The notes under the pieces: model-generated
The model's database searches: none
Told to the model about the DNA's origin: nothing
What the model saw: only the letters and a program-made list of their open reading frames with translations
Shown here: piece by piece, positions 52,192 through 60,042 of the stretch
Layout of the letters: each line of letters opens with the position of its first letter
How positions within the stretch are numbered: position 1 is the first letter of the stretch
Assembly: GCF_900102085.1 (NCBI RefSeq)
Contig: NZ_FMVM01000022.1
Coordinates: 39,149 to 103,148 of the forward strand
Reading direction: 5' to 3'
DNA: 64,000 bases
Source of the DNA: Paenibacillus polysaccharolyticus
GTDB taxonomy: Bacteria; Bacillota; Bacilli; Paenibacillales; Paenibacillaceae
Translations under genes and position numbers: made by a program

Positions 52192-53292
52192 ATGGCACAC
52201 CAACACTCAGATAACCAACAGCATCCGAATCAGAACCAACACCAACACCAACACCAACACCAACACCAACACTCGGGCTTACATAGCCCAATATCAGCAG
52301 AAGTTTTGCATGCACTGGTACATCGACATTTTGGAGATAAAGTTGTCGTAAAACAGTTCGGACTGCTGCAGGGTGGTTTGTTTAACACGACGTATCGCAT
52401 CCAACTGGAGCATACGGCGATTACGGACGTCATTTTGCGCCTTGCACCGGAGGGTATACAACCACTGCAACTGGCAAACGAAAAGGGTGAGCAACTAACC
52501 GAGCGTGATCCGTTATTTTCATTTGAACGCACAATGATGGCCTCGGAACCTGTCGTCTATGAGCATTACCGTAAGGCAGGTATTCCTGCACCGGAAGTAC
52601 TGGCTTGTGATGACAGCGCTCAGGATGTTCCGCGAACCTATATGTTTATGGCGTTTATCCCAAGCGTGCAGCTTGATGATGCGTCTATCGAAGAGAAAGA
52701 CAAAAATCATTTGTATACCCAATTAGGCTTGTACACAGCCACCATGCATCGGATCGAAGGAGCATTATTCGGTTGGCCTCAGGCGGATGGCACGATTCGC
52801 GGATCGGAGCACTGGTCTGAGGTGTTGATAGCTATCGCTGATGAAACAAGCAAAAAAGCGGCCCTAGTAGGGTTTATGCCTGGCATAGGCGAAAAGATTA
52901 CGGCAATCTTCAAGCAAAATAAAGCTCTTTTTGATCAAATTAAACAACCTGTGCTTGTCCATAATGACCTATGGGCAGCAAATGTGCTTGTGCACGGTAA
53001 ACAAGGGGGAATGAGCATTGCCGCTGTTATTGATGGAGATCGCTCGATGTTCGCCGATCGGGAATACGAGGCCATCCTCAACACGGATTCTGCCGCATTT
53101 CACGCAGGTTACGGCCGTTCCCTTGAATCCTCACCAGAAGGGCAAGCACGCCGGCTTGCGTATCGTCTATTGTCCTCATACTTTAACGCCTACGTTCATC
53201 AGCATCAGGTAGACCAACCGGAAGATGGCCGAATATTTGAGGAGCGTACGTTGGATTTGTTGGAAAAGTGGAAGATCGAACAATTCCGCTAA
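52192..53292 (+). CDS. Aminoglycoside phosphotransferase-fold kinase with N-terminal His-Gln tract
   Basis: Protein-kinase-like (APH family) small-molecule kinase of 366 residues, substrate unknown. The N-terminal 28 residues are low-complexity His, Gln and Asn, including six His-Gln dipeptides in a row. The kinase fold follows: FGLLQGGLFNTTYRI, the catalytic loop HNDLWAANVLV with D259, and the metal-binding VIDGDRSMFAD. The ATG at 52192 follows AGGGAG; an in-frame ATG 16 codons earlier has no ribosome site. The encoded tract may bind metal. The gene is unlikely to confer resistance as such; many family members phosphorylate sugars or choline. Confidence 0.85.
   Translation: MAHQHSDNQQHPNQNQHQHQHQHQHQHSGLHSPISAEVLHALVHRHFGDKVVVKQFGLLQGGLFNTTYRIQLEHTAITDVILRLAPEGIQPLQLANEKGEQLTERDPLFSFERTMMASEPVVYEHYRKAGIPAPEVLACDDSAQDVPRTYMFMAFIPSVQLDDASIEEKDKNHLYTQLGLYTATMHRIEGALFGWPQADGTIRGSEHWSEVLIAIADETSKKAALVGFMPGIGEKITAIFKQNKALFDQIKQPVLVHNDLWAANVLVHGKQGGMSIAAVIDGDRSMFADREYEAILNTDSAAFHAGYGRSLESSPEGQARRLAYRLLSSYFNAYVHQHQVDQPEDGRIFEERTLDLLEKWKIEQFR
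52237..52272 (+). repeat. Six perfect CAACAC hexamers
   Basis: A 36-base simple repeat inside the kinase gene, encoding alternating Gln and His. Loss or gain of whole units would keep the reading frame while changing tract length. Confidence 0.95.
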
Positions 53293-53387
53293 TGGAACCT
53301 ATCCATTTTGACATATGCTGAATAATCGCCCCCGGATTAACCAACAATAACGCTGTTGTGTGTAGAATCTGCGAAGGTGGTTAGGGT

Positions 53388-54767
53388 ATGTCTGATAAAA
53401 AGTGGGACCTTGTCGCACTTGCTTCCATCCCTGTTATTATGACACTGGGGAACTCCATGCTTATACCGATTTTGCCACAGATTGAACGGGAATTGAAGGT
53501 ATCTTCATTCAAGGTCAGTATGCTAATAACGGTATATGCTGTAGTGGCCATCTTGCTCATTCCATTGGCAGGATATTTATCGGATCGATTCGGCAGGAAA
53601 GCCGTGATTATTCCCAGTCTTGTCATTGCAGCAGCCGGAGGTGCAGTGGCCGGGATTGCCGCATGGTTCATGAGCGGTAATATCGCCTATTGGACGATTC
53701 TTGGGGGAAGGTTTTTGCAGGGAGTGGGTGCAGCAGGCGCATTTCCGATTGTCATCCCTCTTGTTGGAGATATGTTCAAGAATGAAGATGAGGTTAGCAA
53801 AAGTCTGGGTATTATTGAAACTTCAAACACCTTTGGCAAAGTGCTTAGTCCGATTCTAGGTGCTGCGCTGGCGGTGTGGTTGTGGTATTCGCCGTTTTTA
53901 GCGATTCCAGTACTATGCCTCATTTCACTTGTGCTCGTAGTATTTTTGGTGAAAACACCGAAGAGGAAGGAAAAACCGCCTACATTTTCGGAATTTGTTG
54001 CTTCTATCCGTGACGTTCTCAAAGTAAAGGGACGCTGGTTGTACGCTTTGTTTGCGATCGGTGGAATTTGTATGTTTCTTATTTTTGGCGTCCTATATTA
54101 TCTTTCTGAGACGCTGGAGAGTGAGTTTGCGCTCAAAGGTGTAGTCAAAGGACTGGTTTTGGCCATCCCTTTGGCATCGTTATGTCTGGCTTCGTTTTTG
54201 GCAGGCAAGTGGATTGGTAAAAATAAATCACGCATGAAATGGCTCGGTTTTGCCGGACTAGCTTTGGTAACGGTATCGCTGGGGGTCATCGGCATGTTCG
54301 ATAATATTTACGTTGTGGTGGGATTGTTCACCCTAGGGAGTGCGGGTATTGGTGCTGCACTGCCATGCCTCGACACGTTGATTACAGAAGGTGTAGACAA
54401 AAAGCAACGTGGTACCATTACGGCCCTGTTCAGTAGCATGCGTTTTATCGGCGTATCGCTCGGTCCACCCGTTGTTTCTTTGTTGATTGGTTCTCACCAT
54501 TTTTTGCTTTTTGGCATTCTGGCTGCGTCAGGTGCTGTCGGAGGTCTGCTCACATTACTGGCGGTTAAACCAGAGAAAAAAGGCGAGCCTACTTCTGGCA
54601 GTGATGAGAAGCAAGATGATCAGGAGAAGCAGGACGAAGAAGACAAGCACGGTTATAAAGAGAAGCAAGACGGTCAAGACAAGCTAGGCAAAAGGCGTGT
54701 GCAAGAAAGTGAAACCGACCAAGGATACAGACCTTCGCCACTGCGCCGCAAAAAAAGTCCTTACTGA
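53388..54767 (+). CDS. MFS transporter (DHA1-like) with charged C-terminal tail
   Basis: Major facilitator protein of 459 residues with about 12 membrane segments. The loop 2-3 motif GYLSDRFGRKAVII is the MFS signature A. The motif-C region GGRFLQGVGAAGAFPIVIPLVGD is typical of drug/H+ antiporters. From about residue 400 the protein ends in roughly 60 residues of Lys, Asp, Glu and Gln (EKQDDQEKQDEEDKHGYKEK), an unusual cytoplasmic tail. The ATG follows GAAGGTGGTTAGGG. The substrate is unknown; multidrug or small-metabolite efflux is the family expectation. Confidence 0.88.
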   Translation: MSDKKWDLVALASIPVIMTLGNSMLIPILPQIERELKVSSFKVSMLITVYAVVAILLIPLAGYLSDRFGRKAVIIPSLVIAAAGGAVAGIAAWFMSGNIAYWTILGGRFLQGVGAAGAFPIVIPLVGDMFKNEDEVSKSLGIIETSNTFGKVLSPILGAALAVWLWYSPFLAIPVLCLISLVLVVFLVKTPKRKEKPPTFSEFVASIRDVLKVKGRWLYALFAIGGICMFLIFGVLYYLSETLESEFALKGVVKGLVLAIPLASLCLASFLAGKWIGKNKSRMKWLGFAGLALVTVSLGVIGMFDNIYVVVGLFTLGSAGIGAALPCLDTLITEGVDKKQRGTITALFSSMRFIGVSLGPPVVSLLIGSHHFLLFGILAASGAVGGLLTLLAVKPEKKGEPTSGSDEKQDDQEKQDEEDKHGYKEKQDGQDKLGKRRVQESETDQGYRPSPLRRKKSPY

Positions 54768-54813
54768 TGGGTGAATGGAATGCTCCCTTACGTTAAAGGG
54801 AAACCTGAACCTG

Positions 54814-54874
54814 AAAACGCGTTTACGTCTCAGAAAGCAGCGTAGCTGCTTGCCAGATGTAAACGCGTTTTTTG
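54814..54874. terminator. Bidirectional terminator between convergent MFS genes
   Basis: AAAACGCGTTTAC pairs perfectly with GTAAACGCGTTTT, with an inner GCAGC/GCTGC stem, followed by TTTTT. Confidence 0.85.
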
Positions 54875-54982
54875 TACTGACAACGTCACAGGTGATATTG
54901 TCAGTGTGGATATTTTTATGAACACCCATGTTAAGGTAAGACCTCAGTAAATACATATTATGAAGGAAAACGTAATTATCTA

Positions 54983-56329
54983 TTAGTTTCTTTTATCAGG
55001 TGCTACCTGCACATCATTCGTATCATGTGAAGCAGCGCTATCCGTTGCCGTGATATGTGTATGGGATAACAGCGGATGCGTTTCGATCTGGAAACTGCCA
55101 CTTCGTTTACCCTGAATCAGATAGATCAGCAGGAACAATGCCATAAATAAAACAGAGTAGCGGTACATTTCCGTATAACTTGTCAAGGAAGCGATAGCGC
55201 CAAGCAGAAGTGCACCCGTAGCAATACCAAAATCAAGTGTGTTCAAAAACATCCCGTTCGCCATCCCCCTTTGAGCAGGGGCGACGACTTGAATCATCCA
55301 GGTCTGTATGGATGACTGCATAGAGCCATATCCAATACCATAGATAAAAGCAGCAACAAACAAGATGGGCATCGTCGTTGCCCAGGAAAGCGTGACAAGT
55401 CCAAGTGCGATGCATATTGCCCCAGGAATCAATAAAGCTTTAGGACCCTTACTATCGTAAATTCGACCTGCGAACGGTCTGACGATTAGAACAGCCAGTG
55501 CATTAAACAGGAAGAACAGCGCTGGGTTAGCGAGATGCGCTTCTTTGCCATACAAAACGATAAATCCAACCAATCCGCCGTAGGTAATAGACAGCAAACC
55601 GTTCAGCACACTTGGAAGGATCAGTTTCCGATTAAACGGAGCCTTTTCTTTAGAACCCGGTTTTGCTCCTGAAACAGATGCAACATCGCGAGTAGCTTGC
55701 TCTTGATGTGACGGTTGCATCGAAATAGCCTGCGGCGTCTTTTTTTTGGCTACTTTTTTACGTGTCAGGCTGTAACTGAGTGGATAGATCACAGCAATCA
55801 CTCCGGCTGTACTGAGCATAAGGGTGACAAACCCAGCTCCTTGTAGCAAAGTGACACCGATAATCGGCCCCATGGACATCGCCAGACTGGTGGACAATCC
55901 AAAGTAACCCATGCCTTCGCCCATTCGTTTGACGGGTACAATATCAGATGCCATGGTTGGAAATGCAGTGCTGCTTAGTCCGAATCCAACCCCAAACACC
56001 ATGCGGAGCAGAAGCAGAACAGCGATACCCGCAGCAAAATAATAGCCAAGCGTAGCAAGCAGGGCTACAGACAAGCCAATATAGATCATCGCATTACGAA
56101 AACCTTTCTCAAGCGCTTTCGCAGAAAAGAGTCGTGCTACGATGGCACTTAATGCAAACAGGCAGGTGAAAAGGCTGACTTGAAATGCATTGGCATGGAA
56201 TCGATCCTGTACATAGGAAGGTAATGGTGAAACGATCATGTGTAGCTGCAGAAATAATAGAAAATTACACAGCATGAGCAAAATAAAATCGGTCGTCCAT
56301 AATCGGACAGGTGCAGATTGTTCTTTCAT
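54983..56329 (-). CDS. MFS transporter of a MarR operon
   Basis: Major facilitator protein of 448 residues, about 12 membrane segments, with a hydrophilic central loop (about residues 190-235). The C-terminus is short and polar. Signature regions include VFGVGFGLSSTAFPTMASDIVP and the second-half RPFAGRIYDSKGPKALLIPG. It lies 29 bases downstream of a MarR gene on the same strand, the classical layout for a regulated efflux pump. The start follows GGGGGAATG. The exported compound is unknown. Confidence 0.88.
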   Translation of the reverse strand: MKEQSAPVRLWTTDFILLMLCNFLLFLQLHMIVSPLPSYVQDRFHANAFQVSLFTCLFALSAIVARLFSAKALEKGFRNAMIYIGLSVALLATLGYYFAAGIAVLLLLRMVFGVGFGLSSTAFPTMASDIVPVKRMGEGMGYFGLSTSLAMSMGPIIGVTLLQGAGFVTLMLSTAGVIAVIYPLSYSLTRKKVAKKKTPQAISMQPSHQEQATRDVASVSGAKPGSKEKAPFNRKLILPSVLNGLLSITYGGLVGFIVLYGKEAHLANPALFFLFNALAVLIVRPFAGRIYDSKGPKALLIPGAICIALGLVTLSWATTMPILFVAAFIYGIGYGSMQSSIQTWMIQVVAPAQRGMANGMFLNTLDFGIATGALLLGAIASLTSYTEMYRYSVLFMALFLLIYLIQGKRSGSFQIETHPLLSHTHITATDSAASHDTNDVQVAPDKRN

Positions 56330-56358
56330 GGTGAAACATTCCCCCTGAGTTGTAATAG

Positions 56359-56781
56359 TTACAGATTGTGATTAATGAGGGAAAGAGTATGTTTAAATGC
56401 TTCCATCTGGTCTTCCGGTATACCTTCAGCAAGTTTTTTATTCATTTCTCTTTCGATTGGAACAAGCACATCAATTAATGCTTTGCCATCTTTGGTAGGA
56501 TACAGCAGATAGGCTCTACGGTCCTGGTCGCTCGTGCGGCGCTCGACCCAGCCTTTTTTCTCCAGTAAATCGATAATCCGTGCGGTGGTGGGCTGGTCTT
56601 TGAACACAAATCCTGCCATTTCTTTCTGATTAACGCCTTCCTTACGTACCACATTAAAAAGCACAGAAAATTGCTCTGTGGTAATATCGTAGGGTTTAAA
56701 TTGTGCCGCTAGAAGGGCAGATGTTTTGCGGTGGGTGAGTCCGAGCATAAATCCGACGGACTGCTCCAGAGAATAATCCAT
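56359..56781 (-). CDS. MarR family transcriptional regulator of the efflux operon
   Basis: Winged-helix repressor of 140 residues starting MDYSLEQSVGFMLG. The DNA-binding part is YDITTEQFSVLFNVVRKEG, FKDQPTTARIIDLLEKKGWVERRTSDQDRRAYLLYPT (given in pieces), with the DRR wing motif. Longer starts at 56826 or 56901 are possible. But the one at 56826 would lie inside a perfect palindrome that looks like the repressor's own operator, and neither has a ribosome site. GGAAGCGAGG lies 11 bases before the preferred ATG. It should repress itself and the MFS gene. Confidence 0.88.
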   Translation of the reverse strand: MDYSLEQSVGFMLGLTHRKTSALLAAQFKPYDITTEQFSVLFNVVRKEGVNQKEMAGFVFKDQPTTARIIDLLEKKGWVERRTSDQDRRAYLLYPTKDGKALIDVLVPIEREMNKKLAEGIPEDQMEAFKHTLSLINHNL

Positions 56782-56823
56782 GAATTGATGAACCTCGCTT
56801 CCGTAGAAAATGTCTCTAAAATT

Positions 56824-56849
56824 CATATAGTTGTTATAACAACTATATG
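56824..56849. promoter_or_regulatory. Perfect 26-bp palindrome, likely MarR operator
   Basis: The half-site CATATAGTTGTTA is followed immediately by its exact complement, giving 26 self-complementary bases with no spacer. It lies 43-68 bases upstream of the preferred MarR start, the place for a promoter-overlapping operator. AACAACT-type inverted half-sites are typical of MarR boxes. Confidence 0.75.
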
Positions 56850-56991
56850 TGGAACAAGTATTTTTGTCAAAGGAAATGGTAGTGAAGCAGGAGCGGAGCA
56901 CATCGATGCAAAACGTTAAAATTCCTGCTAGAATAGGGATGAAACGGCTTCCAAAGTAATAAAAAATTTGTTATGTAAGGAGCGTTTAATC

Positions 56992-57465
56992 ATGCTGAAA
57001 AATATTCCTGCGATCCTTCCGCCAGAGTTGCTTAAACTGATGTCCGAAATGGGACATGGGGATGAACTTGTGCTAACGGATGCGAACTTCCCTGCTGCCA
57101 GTCATGCTGAACGTTTAGTACGCTGTGATGGCATAGGCACTGTGCAGCTATTGGAAGCTATATTACAGCTATTTCCGCTAGACACCTATGTAGAGCGACC
57201 AGCCGCTGTCATGCAGGTGGTTAAAGGCGACCCGGTCATTCCGATCATCTGGGAAGATTATCGGCGGTTAATCGAGGAATACGAGGATATGAGCGAAGCA
57301 CTCGAATACGAGGATCGTTTTGATTTTTATGATCGTGCTGCCAAAGCGTATGTCATTGTTGCAACGGGTGAACGTGCTCAGTATGCAAACCTCATTTTAA
57401 AAAAGGGAGTTATTTTCCCTGAACCAGGACATGTTCAAGAGCGGATGAATTCAGAAATCTATTAA
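56992..57465 (+). CDS. FucU/RbsD family sugar mutarotase
   Basis: Cytoplasmic enzyme interconverting anomers of a sugar such as L-fucose or D-ribose (pyranase/mutarotase). It has 157 residues. The catalytic histidine is H22 in EMGHGDELVLTDANFP, and the end shows YVIVATGERAQYANLILKKGV, both family hallmarks. The length and the LLEAILQLFPLDTYV segment favour FucU over the shorter RbsD. ATG 56992 follows AAGGAGCG; an ATG eight codons earlier does not. It stands alone, with no fucose or ribose catabolic genes near it. Confidence 0.9.
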   Translation: MLKNIPAILPPELLKLMSEMGHGDELVLTDANFPAASHAERLVRCDGIGTVQLLEAILQLFPLDTYVERPAAVMQVVKGDPVIPIIWEDYRRLIEEYEDMSEALEYEDRFDFYDRAAKAYVIVATGERAQYANLILKKGVIFPEPGHVQERMNSEIY

Positions 57466-57475
57466 AATTATATCG

Positions 57476-58594
57476 TTATGGCGACGGAGCTGACGAGGCT
57501 TTCGTCGCTTTTTTACGATTACCTGATCGGAGCCAGTAGACGGCAACATATACAATGGGCATGGATTCCACAAGCAGGGTGAAAGCCGGTATGGCGTAGG
57601 AACGGATTGCAAGCTCGTAGGCAGCTGCATCTCTGGCATATTGCATCACAATGACGGCAGCCGTCCCTGCAATAATAAACGTAAGGGACTTGTGTTGCCG
57701 TACACCGCTGATGCTGGATAGACAGACCGAGGAGACGTATAACAGAAAGGAGCTGCGTGTAAACATCGTTGTTGACCAGATGGCGATCAGAACAGGATCA
57801 AGGTTGTCCAGAAAATCACCGTATCGTGCAAAACGGACCAATTCCAGTAAAGGATACCTTAGACTCGCTGCCACATAAGGACCGAAATTCATCAGGATAA
57901 AGACCCAGAAGAACAGAATAAAGATGACAACAGTGCACCCTGCCCATACCATGCTTGTAAACATGGGACGCCTGAATGCGACAGCAGGAGCGAGGAATAG
58001 AAATAGCATCCATTCAGAGAACCACGGCATAGTGGAGATAGAGCCCATTAAAATTTCGGGCCAGTCATGATGAGTTGCCATAGCTATCAAGATTTCCGGG
58101 TTACCTCCGCCTCCCACAGAGGGCATTAACAAGGATGAGGTGAGAAGCTGAACCAGAAATATGCCCTCAGATATAAAAACGATCGCAACCAGTCCTGAAC
58201 GTGCTGTCAAACAAATACATAGAAGAGTGATGGAGGACGTTAGCCAGATCGGTGTCTGGGGCAAGTACATGGATTGCAAAAAGATGATGAAGTTCTCCAC
58301 ATCAATGGAGAGCAGATACAGACATAACAGCGCGATTAAGCTGGTAAAAAAACGATGCATCATTTTGCCGACCACCTCTTCACCATAGGAGAGCCAAGCT
58401 CGGTCAGGGTAGAGTGAGCCCAAACGATACGTGAACATGAGGAGGATCAAACTAATAAGGAACCCACCAATGGTTGAAATCCAGCCTTGATATCCGCTCA
58501 TTTTGAACAATCGCTGCAGAAGAAAAGCCACAGGCTCGGAGTACAGGTACACAAACATAAAACGGTATGCCTGTCCGGAGGTAAGGTGATTCAC
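57476..58594 (-). CDS. Spore germination permease, GerB (GerAB) family
   Basis: Inner-membrane germinant receptor subunit B, an amino-acid-permease-like (APC fold) protein of 372 residues with about ten membrane segments. It is believed to bind the germinant. Recognisable parts are the MNHLTSGQAYRFMFVYLYSEP opening (first 20 residues counted from GTG), GEEVVGKMMHRFF and SVGGGGNPEILIA. The GTG start follows AAAGGGGAAAC. It is the last gene of a gerA-gerC-small-gerB operon. The final codons double as a terminator for the opposite gene. Confidence 0.9.
   Translation of the reverse strand: MNHLTSGQAYRFMFVYLYSEPVAFLLQRLFKMSGYQGWISTIGGFLISLILLMFTYRLGSLYPDRAWLSYGEEVVGKMMHRFFTSLIALLCLYLLSIDVENFIIFLQSMYLPQTPIWLTSSITLLCICLTARSGLVAIVFISEGIFLVQLLTSSLLMPSVGGGGNPEILIAMATHHDWPEILMGSISTMPWFSEWMLFLFLAPAVAFRRPMFTSMVWAGCTVVIFILFFWVFILMNFGPYVAASLRYPLLELVRFARYGDFLDNLDPVLIAIWSTTMFTRSSFLLYVSSVCLSSISGVRQHKSLTFIIAGTAAVIVMQYARDAAAYELAIRSYAIPAFTLLVESMPIVYVAVYWLRSGNRKKATKASSAPSP
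57481..57514 (+). terminator. Terminator of the mutarotase gene, embedded in gerB coding end
   Basis: GCGACG faces CGTCGC, with an inner GACGA/TCGTC alternative, then TTTTTT. It serves the plus-strand gene but lies within the last codons of the convergent minus-strand gerB gene. Confidence 0.7.
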
Positions 58595-58611
58595 GGCTGT
58601 TTCCCCTTTCT

Positions 58612-58818
58612 TTATAACATGAGATGATCAACCCATCCGAATAACAGCAACAGTACCTGATTGGGATTGGGCCAGGTCGGCCAAATCAATGCCAGTGTGT
58701 TCCAAGCGAGGAACAGCGTAAGTACGGCAAAATAGGATCGTTTTATGGATTTTTTACTCGTTTTAACAGCAGGCCAATCCAGTAAATATAGGCCCGCGAA
58801 GAGCAAGACAGCAAACAC
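58612..58818 (-). CDS. Small two-segment membrane protein, D-type germinant receptor subunit
   Basis: A 68-residue protein with two hydrophobic segments (about residues 2-14 and 28-46) and a short hydrophobic end. Its position between gerC and gerB, inside the operon, matches the small D subunits found with some Bacillus germinant receptors (such as GerKD), which modulate receptor activity. The GTG start is preceded by AAGGAGGTTTGATCTT, a strong site. The subunit identity is inferred from size, topology and location. Confidence 0.75.
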   Translation of the reverse strand: MFAVLLFAGLYLLDWPAVKTSKKSIKRSYFAVLTLFLAWNTLALIWPTWPNPNQVLLLLFGWVDHLML

Positions 58819-58866
58819 AAGATCAAACCTCCTTGAAAGAGCCCAGACAGCTGTACATTTTAGATT

Positions 58867-60042
58867 CTAGAAACTGGACTCTGAGCCGACAAACTGGATG
58901 TCGACAGCGGTATGCACATCAAACTGCAGTTCATTCTTAACATACTGGTTCCAGACAGGACGAAGTTTTTTCCAAGTTGCAGGATGCCTCCATTCAAGCC
59001 GATATCCGAGCGAAAGGATATCCGCCCCATGACGCTTCGCCTTATGCAGCGCAGAGGTTAGAGAAGCAGTGATCTGTTCATTGACGGCTTGTTCGATATC
59101 CTTAACACTGAGGACATCTTTTACTTTTAATACGGGAATCACGGAGATCAATTCAGCCTTCCCTGTAAGATGAATGGTGAAAAAGGGCTCGCCATTCCGG
59201 AGCTCAGCTTGTATCTTGGACTTCATATCAAACAGTGACATACTAGCCTTTTGTTTGCGTGTACGCACGGATAGTGTCAATGTATCCAGTTTCTCTGAAG
59301 CCCAGGCCACCCCGCGAGCCTCTTGCTCTGTCAGCGTATCAACCATTCGCATCTGCCTGAAAACAGCGCCACCAATCTGGCTGACCCACTTTTTAGTTTC
59401 GCCTTCTTCGCTCGCCATAGGTTTTATCCGGGAGTCTAACATGGAGGCGGCAAATCCTTGATTCATTTTGTCAGCGGCAAGGATGTTCAGCATCTGTGTC
59501 TTTAACAAATTTTCCTCGGTGGAAAACTCCCGTAACACATCGCTGGGGGTTTCCTCAAAAACAGGTGTCAAATCGGAGATGTCTTTGGCTTTGCCTTGGG
59601 CAACCATGGCGTAACTGCTTAGATGAAAGAGTGGCTGGCGTGAAATCCAGGCCATCGTGTCATCAATTCCCTCCCGTGCATAATCTTGTCCAAAGACAAT
59701 TACACGAGTATGCCCCCATGAAATTTTCCGCGTTAAATCTGTCTGAATTTTCTCGATAGCATCAGCAATGGTGGGCGCAGTTGCGGAAACCGATGCATAA
59801 GGAGCTTTACCTGTTCCGCTTCCTTCGGGAGATAGACGATTGGGCAGGGGCATGCTTAGCGTGACCTCGATCTCCCCTGGATTGTCTGTGGTATCAACAA
59901 AAAGAGTGGTTATAAAGGTGCGCTCATTAATTTCTACTTTGGACCAGCATCCGGTGCAGACGATGCAAAACATGCAGATTAGTCCAAGTTTTAGTGACCA
60001 CTGCTGGATATTCGTATCTTTCGCAGCCCTGATGTTTCTCAT
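58867..60042 (-). CDS. Spore germination lipoprotein, GerC (GerAC) family
   Basis: Membrane-anchored C subunit of the germinant receptor, 391 residues. The signal peptide ends in CTGCWSKVEINER with lipidated C32 (Cys at -3 is uncommon). The Ger(x)C family features follow: a conserved DW/CWS start, ITTLFVDTT, WGHTRVIVFGQDYAREGI and the C-terminal domain (about residues 225-385) ending in helical and beta elements. Its ATG overlaps the stop of gerA by four bases. Confidence 0.92.
   Translation of the reverse strand: MRNIRAAKDTNIQQWSLKLGLICMFCIVCTGCWSKVEINERTFITTLFVDTTDNPGEIEVTLSMPLPNRLSPEGSGTGKAPYASVSATAPTIADAIEKIQTDLTRKISWGHTRVIVFGQDYAREGIDDTMAWISRQPLFHLSSYAMVAQGKAKDISDLTPVFEETPSDVLREFSTEENLLKTQMLNILAADKMNQGFAASMLDSRIKPMASEEGETKKWVSQIGGAVFRQMRMVDTLTEQEARGVAWASEKLDTLTLSVRTRKQKASMSLFDMKSKIQAELRNGEPFFTIHLTGKAELISVIPVLKVKDVLSVKDIEQAVNEQITASLTSALHKAKRHGADILSLGYRLEWRHPATWKKLRPVWNQYVKNELQFDVHTAVDIQFVGSESSF

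Noticed and set aside
52237..52272. CAACAC array as a CRISPR
   Set aside because: The units are contiguous hexamers with no spacers and lie within a coding frame.
52192..53292. Aminoglycoside resistance gene
   Set aside because: Only the general APH fold is visible. Such kinases are common chromosomal metabolic enzymes and no resistance context is present.
54811..54827. TGAAAACGCG-type cre site after the first MFS gene
   Set aside because: The sequence is the left arm of a perfect terminator stem between convergent genes, where a CcpA operator would have no target.
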